Assembly: GCF_020360975.1 (NCBI RefSeq)
Contig: NW_025408689.1
Span: forward strand, 62,001 to 126,000
Length of the DNA stretch: 64,000 nucleotides
Source: Hirsutella rhossiliensis
Lineage: Eukaryota; Ascomycota; Sordariomycetes; Hypocreales; Ophiocordycipitaceae
Direction of reading: 5' to 3'
Made by a program: the position numbers and the translations under genes. Shown here piece by piece: positions 23,125 to 31,830 of this stretch. Position 1 is the stretch's first letter. Each line of letters begins with the position of its first letter. Below the pieces are notes generated by a model, which ran no database searches, had not been told where the DNA came from, and worked only from the letters and a program-made list of their open reading frames with translations.

Positions 23125-25937
23125 ATAACCTTTCTTATAAGGAGGGGTATAGTAAGGCATCCTTTTAAGTAGCCTAGGTACCGTAGTACCTTTACTAGCA
23201 ACGTTATCTTTTAGGATAAAAGTAATACTAAAGGTAGGCTTTCTAATAATATATTCTTTATATTAATTAGTCTTAATTTAATAAAGCTATAGCGATTATT
23301 ATAAGTTTAAGCGTTATAGTATTATATTATTTAAGGGGTAGTCTAGTAATAGCTTTACTTCTTAGTAGTAAATAGAGCTAACCTTTGCCCCTTAGATCTT
23401 TATAGTTTCTTAACAAAATTAAGATCTAACTATACTATTAGAATCCCTTAATCTTAGTATATATAGTAGTGCTCTTATTACTAGGATCTAGTAATTATTA
23501 AGTTCGCTATAGTAAGGAGATATTATACTTTAATATAGAAGTTAGGTATATTATCTCCTAATATTTCTTCCTACTATATTACTAGCCTTAGTTACTTAAT
23601 AAAGCTCTAATACTTTTAGTATATAAGCGCTTTTATTATACTATTAGTTAGGTTATCTATTAATACGATCTACCTTACTATACCTCTTAATAAAGCTAGT
23701 ATTTATAAACGTTAATATACTTAAGGTTTATCTTAAGCTTTACGCTTAATTTAGTTAGAAGCTTAATAGTTTAAAAGTTATTATACTAGAGCTTTATAGC
23801 CCTTTTAATACTAAAACTAAGATCTTTAATTAGCTAGCTAATTACTACTTATTCCTTAGCTATCTATAAGAGTGCTAATAATTTAGCTTCTATAAAGGAC
23901 GTTATTATAGTAGCTTACTTAATAGCTTTTTAGTTAATTAGCCTACTAAGGAATAGGAATATATATCCTTATAAGGACTTCTTAATCTTTAGGTTATTAG
24001 CGTATAAGGAGTCGGATATATATATTAGCCGCCTTATTAGGTTTATCGCTATAAAGTAAATATAGCGGTTTATTATATAGTAAAGGTAAGCTAGGTACTT
24101 ACGTGCTTTATACCTATAGCGCGGCCTAGGGTTATAATTATATTACGCTAGCTTTCTAGCTATAAATATAATATCTAGATTAGTATAAATTATTAGTTAA
24201 ATAAGCGACTTAATTAAAGAGATATATTTATATATCTCTTCCTTTAAAGCTTGCTTTTTATAAGGGACGAGCTCTTTTATTATTAGTAGGATCTTAGGCT
24301 TATAAGGATATTATTATTAAGGATATAATATTTCTTTAATATCTTAGAGATATAAGAAGCTTATAAGAGCTATATCTTCTTAAGATCCTTATCTATAATA
24401 ATTATAATACTAAGGAACTAGCATAGCTCTCTTATATATATAATAGTATATTTCTTTATAATAACCTTATATAGCTTTTCTTAATCTTATTTTTGCTTTT
24501 TAGGATATATTATAATAATATATCTATAAAGATAAAGATAATAATACTCTTATAAATTAATAAGTAAGCGTCTTTTACTAGCTACTAAGCTCTTAGTTTA
24601 GTAAAGAAACTAGATATCTTTTTAAACTATAGCTTTAAGGAAATATAGAGCCTATATAGTACTTTTAATAGCTTTACGTATAGCCTAGGTATTAAGAATC
24701 CTAGTAGAGGCTAGTAAAAGACTTCTTAGTATAAGATTATATATAAAAATACTATTTTTACGTTATATTATTCGATCTTAAAGTCCTTAAGGTAGTAGAA
24801 GGCTCTTAATAGTTAAAATATCTATACTTATAGCGTAGCTATATATATATCCTTAATATCTTTAGGTTATAAGTCTTTATAAACTATAATATATACTTTA
24901 AGGTATATAATATACCCTTATTTATTAGTCTTATATATAAAGACCTAATATAAGGGGATTAGGAAGTAACCTTTTTATTTAAGAATAGCTTTTAAGATAG
25001 TCTTCTATATACCCCTTACTAGGTTTTTCTTTATTTTATAGTCTATAGCTTCCTTCTACTTATATATAAATTCTAAAGCTATTACCGCGTTAAAGGAGGT
25101 AGGGGGAGGCGGTATATCTTTAATATAAAGCTTATACTTACTTACCTTTATAATAATATTATTAAAAAGGGATCTCTTAGGCCTATAAGCTTATTTTCCT
25201 TTAATAATATTACTTAGGTTAATCTCTTATTATATATCCTTTTATCTACCTTATTCTTATATTTATAATATCCTTAAGCCGGCCTTAATAGCCGCTAGGT
25301 TAAGGGTATAGGGTTTAGACTAAGTATTATCTTCTTAAACCTATACTATAATCGTTCTTTTACCCCTTAAGTTAAGAGGTATTTTATTATATTTATCTTA
25401 AAGAGATAAGTCGATTAATATAAGTATTATATCTTTAAGCTATCTCTTTAATAAGATATAAGAAGGGTTGCTAGCTATAGTATCTATTATAAGCGTAAGA
25501 GATATAGAGCTTAGTAACTCTATATTAAATATAGTATTAAGTAAAAGGGGTAATAATAAAATCTCTATCCCTAGGCCTACTATTTCTAGAAGGGAAAGAT
25601 ATATATATCTATATAATCCCTATAAGGGTGTCTTTAATCCTTAATCTTCTAGAGTATATAGGGGTAATAGGTCTTATAAGAAAGTAATTACTTTTTCTAG
25701 CATCTAAGCGTTATCTATATTATTATCGGATAAACTTAGTACTATAAAAATTTTAGGTTCCTTACTATTTATAACGTTAGTTATAGCTATATCTCTAAGG
25801 ATATTATAGCTATATATTTAGACTAGCTAGGCTTACTCTTTTCTTTTTATATTATAGTTTATAAACTTATTAAACTATATATTAGCTAATACTATTAGTT
25901 TATTTTATTTAATTAACGGTATCTATATAATATATTA
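23125..25937 (-). pseudogene. Minus-strand Ty1/copia remnant, 3' half
   Basis: Read on the minus strand, about 23,880-24,040 gives a copia RNase H: SDSLYANN, KIKKSL, GYIFLFL, ATIITSFIEAK, interrupted by TAA/TAG where Trp or Gln codons are expected. Reverse transcriptase should lie to the right (about 24,100-25,500). Its YVDD box could not be placed with confidence. The element is interrupted at 25,938 by a SINE-like insertion and resumes at 26,721. No LTR was recognised on the left side. Confidence 0.6.
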
Positions 25938-26708
25938 CCCTCGTAGTATAGTAGTTATATACCTAGGAAGCCTACTAGCTATAACGCTAGAGTCGGTTCG
26001 AATCTAGCTAGGGGCACGATTAATTTTTAGTCGGACTAGTAGACTGCGCTAACCTACTTATTAATTAGCTAATTAGCGCTTCTAGAAGCGCTTATAAATA
26101 TACCAGCAGTCTAGCCCCGCTATAAGTAGGCCGGCCCGGACCTCGCCTACCCGGACCTAGCGACGAATTCGTTAGGACCTCCCCCTAACCCCGGTCTAGG
26201 CCCCCCGACCGGGAAAACAAAAACCCGGGGCCGATACTAGTAACTCGATAAGTACGGCGCGAAGCCGGTGCGATAACCCGACTACTAGCCCGGCTAAAGG
26301 CCGGCATTAATAAAAAATAGCCCGCTAAGCCTTACAACGGAAAAACAAGGCAGAGCCCGGGAAGATATCGTTATAGGATAAGGTCGGAGATAATTATATA
26401 ATTAACTATTAACCGTTAACTAAAAAACGCTCGTACTACCGATTAACGCTATATACCCCGCGTACGTAAAGGAGTTACTTTCTAAGGTTACTTTATAGCG
26501 GGGCTAATGCGATTCCGACTAACTATAACGATACCTAAGATAGCCGGCGTAAGATTCCTATATATTATAACCGCGACCTAGTATAAGGGCGGACTAGCTA
26601 TGAAAGAGGGGAGGGTTTTCCCTTAGGCACTTTAGTTTTTCCCTCTTATTTAACGTCGAAGTTCTAAATACCTTTAGATAGGTTACTAGTATAATCTTAA
26701 TAATAATA
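25938..26708 (+). mobile_element. 771-bp tRNA-headed SINE-like retroposon, copy 1
   Basis: It starts CCCTCGTAGTATAGTAG, a tRNA-like head with an A-box-like segment, and has an intact B box GGTTCGAATCT near 25,995. It ends in a short (TAA)n tail at 26,697-26,708. A 12-bp duplication TATAATATATTA flanks it (25,926-25,937 and 26,709-26,720), typical of target-primed reverse transcription. A second copy at 45,667-46,438 matches end to end. The body is GC-rich in places and has no recognisable ORF. It interrupts a minus-strand copia element. It is longer than most fungal SINEs. It is not a working tRNA gene: the anticodon loop is short and stems are mutated. Confidence 0.78.
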
Positions 26709-26720
26709 TATAATATATTA

Positions 26721-29580
26721 TTAAGTAGACCTATAGCCTACTAGGTAGCTAATATAAGCTCTTTACTTAAAGGGTAACTACGTCTTATATAACTTAATAA
26801 ATTCTAATACTATAATTATTATTAGAAACGCTATATAGCTAAAGACCCTTAAATATATAATATCTAGTTTAATATCTTTAATATAGTAATATAGTAGATT
26901 ATTTTCTTTTATCTAGGTCTATAAATACTTATATAGGCTTTACTAGCTATAATTATATAATTTAAAGGGTATTATATTAAGTAGGTATACTACTATATAG
27001 TATATCTCTAGCTATAGCTCTTTTAAAAGCTTTAGGTTAAGCCTTATAACCCTTACTTTTTCCTTTACTATTACCCTTAATATCTTTATATAACTATTTT
27101 ATATAGGTATTAAAGGGGCTAACTATATAACTTATATCCCTCTATTAGTTATATAATCTATTTATTTTATTATTAAAAGAGCCCTTTCCCTTATAGTAAC
27201 TAATATAGTTATTTTAACTTTATACTAAGTCTTAAATAACGCTATAAAGTTATTAAAGATATCCTTAATACCTATTTTTCTTTCTATTAAGTAATAGAAC
27301 CTTATAGATATAACTATATAAGTAAATAAAGCGAAGTTCTTTTCCTTATTATATACTATTATAGGGCTAGGGTAAAGGTCGAAGCTAACTTATACCCTTA
27401 TACCTTTAAGCCTTAAAGATAGTATTTTTCTTAAGGCTTCCTTCTTAGCTTTCCCTATTATATATATCTAATAGCTAATATTATTAGGCCTTAAAGCTTA
27501 GTGCCTAGGTAGGCTTTTAATAGCTTTTCTAGTAATCTTAGACTAGGATACCTAAGGCGGTGATATTATAAGTTACCTACCCTCTTAGTTAGCGGCTTAG
27601 GCGCTTATATAACTATAAATACCCGCTTATTACGCTATAGGAGTATTCTTATTATAAACTAACCTTCGAAGTTAGTTAGTTTAATACGAACCTCCTTTAT
27701 AGGTTTTAAATAAAGGTATCTTAGGAGCCAGTTCTAGAATATCCCTATAATTATCCCTAGCTTAGTAGAGAAGATACTTATTAGTATTTCTAAGATAAAG
27801 TAAGTATCTAGTAGAGTTATCTTTCTACCGTTAATTATAAGGATAACTACTATTCCTATTCTTTATACCTTAAAGGCTTAGTCTCTAACCTAGACTTTAT
27901 TATTAGAACCCTACTTAAAGGTTCCTTCCTAGAACTAACCTAGGTTATTAAAAAGGTTAATATCGGCCCCTAAGTTATATATTAATTTATTAATAAGTAA
28001 CGGCGTTCCCTTAATAGCTATATTTACCTTAGATAGAGTTACTATATTTATAGTCTTTCCTAGCCTATTATTACTAATAATAGTATCTACTAGTTCTCTT
28101 CTTTTAAGGTAGGAATTAAGGGTCTAGGCTAGGCATTTTACTTTCTTATCTAGATAGTCCTTTAGCTGTTTTTCAATATTCTATTTAGCTAGATTACTAT
28201 ATTTCTAGCTTATTAAGGTTTTCTTATTAAGTATTACCTATAGTAAGTAGTAATTTTCCTACTAGCTTATTAAGCTATTAACGTGCTACTTATAGCTAGC
28301 GTATTTAGCTTAAGTATCTACTTTCCTAGAAATTTAATTAGCGCTTCTCCTTTTTATAGGTAGTTATAACTTCTTCCTATAAGTATATTCTTATTTAAAG
28401 TTAACGATTAAGTTCCTTAAAGGGAGTTAATCTTTACTATATCTTTTATTATAGAGGTTAAGAGCCCTTATTATTATAGACTAATATAGGTTCTACTTAT
28501 CTACCGCTATAAGAAAATCTTATCTAATTTTTATATCGTTAAGTATATCGACCTTAAGGTCTTATAAATCTATAATAATTTAGTTAAGCTATTCTACCTA
28601 TGCTTTCTAGTCTTACGTGCCTTTTTTATTTATAGAGGTCGTATATCTTTTATAAATTAGCTTTTTCTCCTTTACCTATAAGGGCAAGGCTTACTTCTTT
28701 AATTCCCTAATTTTCTCTCTTAGGCTATTATATATTAGGGTTGCCCCCTAAAGCCCTTTATTAATCGTTTTCTTAATTAATTCTTTAAGTACGATTAGGG
28801 CTTTCTACTAGACCTTATAGCGATTAAATTATAGTTAGAACCTTTTCTCTAGGTTACGAAAGAAGTCCTTTATATCTTAGTATCGTTCGTTAATACCTAT
28901 TCGCCTTATAAGGAATATAGCCTCGGTTTTATCTTCTTATTAGGAAGGTCTCCTTTTAAGGTTAATAATAAATTGCTCTTAGTCTAGCTATTAGGGCTAT
29001 TTAAGCTCCTTTATACTATCTAGGTTAGTATATTCCTAAATCTTATAAGTCTAGGCCTACGATTTAATCCCCTTAATCTATAGGGTCTAATTAAGGCTTT
29101 CCTTTAATCTTATAATATAATTATCCCCTCTTACTTCCTTTAAAGATATCTTAGGAAAAATAGGGGTTCTAGCTTAATAAGTAATATCCTTCTTTAAGGG
29201 ATATATAATTTATATAATTCGTATATTTCTAGTAGTACCTCTTAGTATAGCTAGGTTCCTTACCTTAATACTACGATTTAAGCGTTATAACGGCGTTAAT
29301 AGCTCGTAAATAGCTTTAAAGGTAATATTAGCGGGTAAAAGATAATCTAGCTATATAGGCCGGGCTTATAACTCCTAAGTAGGGGCTTAAGAGTATAGTA
29401 GAAGAAATAGGGGCATAGAAAGGTAAATTTAGTAATATATATCTTAGTCTATCTATTAGGATAAGGGAGGGGCTTATATAGGTATAGTGACTATATATAG
29501 CTAGCTAAAAGAGGGCATTAAGATATTCCTATACCTAAGTTAGGCCTATATAATGTCTTTAGGCTAGGGGAGTTATATTA
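26721..29580 (-). pseudogene. Minus-strand Ty1/copia remnant, 5' half
   Basis: This continues the copia element after the SINE-like insertion. On the minus strand about 27,050-27,560 reads like the pre-integrase and integrase region: KAIKSL, GKAKKEALRK, EKNFALFTYIV, FYYLIERKIGIKDIFNNF. Further right (to about 29,150) a Lys/Glu-rich frame is the likely gag. TAG/TAA stops are frequent, with no obvious indels. Heavy RIP stops abruptly near 29,580, where normal CA/TG content resumes. No 5' LTR was recognised. Confidence 0.55.
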
Positions 29581-30057
29581 GTCAGGCAGGCTTCCTTGTG
29601 CACGACTATTAGGTCTATTAGGCATGACTGTGGCCTCTTATGCCTACTCTCCTTAATAAGTACGTACTTCTTATGGCACGCCTGAAGTTGCTGCCCAGGC
29701 AAACAGCATTTTGCTATCTCTGTAGATATGCCACAAGATGTTACCGTCAGTTTTAATTATATCTTTGCCTAAAGATGCCACTGGGTTGAGGGTTGCCACC
29801 GTATGACAACCTGTTGATTGACGTTGCGTTGATCGCCACCCTGGTACGAACATCAATTGCCATATCTGGTGGGGTCAGCTACAGAGCATCCGTAAGACGG
29901 CGTCTGTAGCAAAGTGGTTCGGCGCGCATATCAATTGCCATATATTGAAGTGAGTGACTTAAAACCTAGCCTAACCCTAAGTTCTTCTAGGCTAATGAAC
30001 GCGAGTAGTCCGTTGAATTAAAACGCGATAAGACTCTTTGCGAGCCCCCTAACTTCC
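29581..30057. other. Lightly mutated intergenic DNA next to the RIP boundary
   Basis: CA/TG dinucleotides are normal here. Small open frames exist (for example 61 codons on the minus strand, 29,671-29,856) without recognisable domains or initiation context. The motif ATCAATTGCCATAT occurs twice, at about 29,850 and 29,930. No RNA gene was seen. Confidence 0.5.
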
Positions 30058-30399
30058 TTAATATCCGCCTGGAGGGGCGTTATAGCCGTGGTGCCTGCCC
30101 CTATGAGATGCCTCTTCCACGGCGCGACGATATCCGCCTGGAGGGGCTTTGTAGCCGTGGTGCCTGCCCCTATGAGATGCCTCTTCCACGGCGCGACGAT
30201 ATCCGCCTGGAGGGGCGTTGTAGCCGTGGTGCCTGCCCCTATGAGATGCCTCTTCCACGGCGCGACGATATCCACCTAGAGCGCCGTTATAGCCGTCGTG
30301 CTTGTTAAAAGCCGCTTCGTTCTCCCCACCCGGGGTGGGAGCGGCAAAGATACCAGTGGCAAGGCACATGGCGATCAAAGCTCCGGTGCTGTACTTCAT
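30058..30399 (-). CDS. Small secreted tandem-repeat protein, candidate Kex2-processed RiPP precursor
   Basis: The 113-residue protein begins with a clear signal peptide (about residues 1-20, MKYSTGALIA then a hydrophobic run ending FAA) and ends directly after its last repeat. The mature part has four Tyr-rich cores of 11 residues: HDGYNGALGGY, HHGYNAPPGGY, HHGYKAPPGGY, HHGYNAPPGGY. They are joined by an invariant linker RRAVEEASHRGR. Each linker opens with a dibasic RR site suited to Kex2 in the Golgi. This layout is that of fungal Kex2-processed repeat proteins, including dikaritin-type RiPP precursors (ustiloxin, phomopsin, asperipin classes), whose Tyr-containing cores are cyclised by UstYa (DUF3328) enzymes. 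No UstYa, tyrosinase or methyltransferase gene is in the window. Alternatives are a peptide pheromone or a repeat-type cell-wall or effector protein. Other frames over the repeats are open but lack a signal peptide. A TATA-like run lies just upstream (about 30,424-30,440). Confidence 0.72.
   Translation of the reverse strand: MKYSTGALIAMCLATGIFAAPTPGGENEAAFNKHDGYNGALGGYRRAVEEASHRGRHHGYNAPPGGYRRAVEEASHRGRHHGYKAPPGGYRRAVEEASHRGRHHGYNAPPGGY
30061..30267 (-). repeat. Three 69-bp tandem repeats inside the precursor gene
   Basis: Three units of 69 bp (23 codons) are almost identical: unit differences are one or two bases, giving the N/K change in one core. A fourth, diverged unit lies at 30,268-30,305. 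The multiple of three keeps the frame. Near-identity implies recent duplication or ongoing homogenisation. Despite being a repeat it shows no RIP. Confidence 0.9.
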
Positions 30400-30520
30400 C
30401 GTGTTGGACTGGATGTTAGTTGATTTTAAATATAATCGGCGAAATATGAGGAACTCAAGATCCTAATTTTCGCAAGAAAATCTAGAGCAAGTGGTTTCTT
30501 AAAGTCTAAGTCCAATGCGT

Positions 30521-30755
30521 TGTCACGGGCTGTGCCCGGCTGGTGGACCCGGTTGTACCGGGTCCGGTGGGTCGTGCTCCGGTGGCAACACCGGCCCCGC
30601 TCCGCGGACCCAGAAGCTGCGAGAACATTCCGAGAAGGGTAATATAAGCTCGCACTCGAGGCTACGCCTCGAGTTCAGCTTCTTTTCTCCTTAGCTCTAG
30701 ATAGACAACACCTAGGCACCTGCTTGTTGAATAAACTCCGGGCCAGCCTTTCACA
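30521..30755 (+). repeat. 5' LTR of the young chromovirus
   Basis: The 235-bp LTR begins TGTCACGGGC and ends CCTTTCACA. It contains a TATA-like AATATAAG (about 30,641), an 8-bp-stem hairpin CTCGAGGC/GCCTCGAG with a 3-base loop (30,655-30,673) and the predicted RNA start near 30,693. AATAAA near 30,730 is a possible polyadenylation signal. It equals the 3' LTR except for two small indels. Confidence 0.95.
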
Positions 30756-30766
30756 TATCTAGAGCT
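30756..30766 (+). other. Self-priming primer-binding site
   Basis: The 11 bases TATCTAGAGCT directly after the LTR are the exact reverse complement of AGCTCTAGATA at 30,693-30,703 inside the LTR. They show no TGG expected for tRNA priming. Tf1 of fission yeast and sushi-group elements prime reverse transcription by folding the RNA 5' end back on an 11-base site. The match in length and place supports the same mechanism and puts the transcript start at about 30,693. Confidence 0.8.
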
Positions 30767-30803
30767 CCTTCTAAATACCGCAAGCTGCAGACTGCTCGTC
30801 AGG

Positions 30804-31830
30804 ATGGACCAGCAGAGTGAGAGCCCAAGTCTCCAGCAGCAATGGATTGACCAACGCATTCAAGAAGCGGTCAATGCGACTCTCAGCCCTCTACAGGACC
30901 AACTTTCCTTGCTGATGGAGCAACTCGGGCGAGCGCAGCCGCAGAGCGCCGACTTGCAATCGCCGCCAGTGGCACGAGGATTGGGCGAGCACGCCTGGCT
31001 TGGGCACGCCCTCCCAAAACCTGCGGTACTGGAATGCGGAAACCGTTGCCCAACCCACCCAAGTATGACGGCTCACGGAAGAGCTACTCCTCCTGGGCCA
31101 GGCAGATGCGAGACAAGCTGGACCTTGATGCACACTACTACAGTGGAAATCGCGAACTTTGGTACCTCATCAACTCATGTTTGGACGAGCGACCACAGCA
31201 AGTGATCGCTACCTTTACGCCGCGGAGGCCCTGGGGTAGCTACGACCCCAAGAGTTCATGCGATACCTCGACCGAACCTACCAGGACAGCAACATCCAAT
31301 CCTGCGCTGCTGCCACGCTGAGAACTATGCGGCAGCGCGAAGACCAACCTCTCGCGTCCTTCCTTCCCCGATTCGAACAGGCATTAGCTGAAGCCGGGGG
31401 AGCAGACTGGCCGGACAGTGCAAAGATCGTATTTCTAGAGAACGCAATAAATGCACGCCTCCAAGAGAGTTTGGTCACAGCCGTCCTACCCGACGACTAC
31501 CAGGGATGGCTTGCGAGAGTTCAGGAAATTGCGGGCAGATTGGAGACTGAAACCCGGTAGGCAGCCGACGTCGACTGAGCGGACGCCTCAACAGCTACCA
31601 AGGCAACGACCCAAGGAGGAACCGGAGGACCCCGACGGAGATGTTAAGATGACGGACATCAACCGTATTGGCCACGAGTCGAAGGGTCGTCGACATGTCG
31701 ATAAGAAGCCGAAGGATGAGCGCCGCTGCTATCGCTGTGGTCGGACGGATCATCTTATCGTGGACTGCCCAGCCCAGGTGGTCTTTCCTGGCGAAGGAAG
31801 CAACAGCGACCTAAAGCTGCGCGCATGAAG
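30804..31830 (+). pseudogene. gag of the young chromovirus, frameshifted
   Basis: The start MDQQSESPSLQQQW is at 30,804. The reading then moves between frames near 31,035, 31,230 and 31,540. Central parts (SYSSWARQMRDKLDLD, then REDQPLASFLPRFEQALAEA) are a typical Gag capsid. The nucleocapsid carries a CCHC zinc knuckle CYRCGRTDHLIVDC (C-x2-C-x4-H-x4-C) at about 31,725-31,770. Gag assembles the particle and binds RNA. A further register change after the knuckle separates it from pol, so a fused Gag-Pol frame, usual for Tf1/sushi elements, was probably the ancestral state. Confidence 0.8.

Noticed and set aside
25938..26012. Possible tRNA gene with intact B box
   Set aside because: It is the head of a retroposon with target duplications; its anticodon loop is one base short and stems are mutated, and a second copy exists at 45,667.
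30061..30267. CRISPR-like or regulatory tandem array
   Set aside because: Units are contiguous without unique spacers and encode a periodic secreted protein.
30018..30275. Alternative minus-strand frame of 85 codons over the 69-bp repeats with WKR motifs, plus two plus-strand frames
   Set aside because: Repeats in a multiple of three leave several frames open. Only the 113-codon frame has a signal peptide, dibasic-spaced cores and a sensible end.
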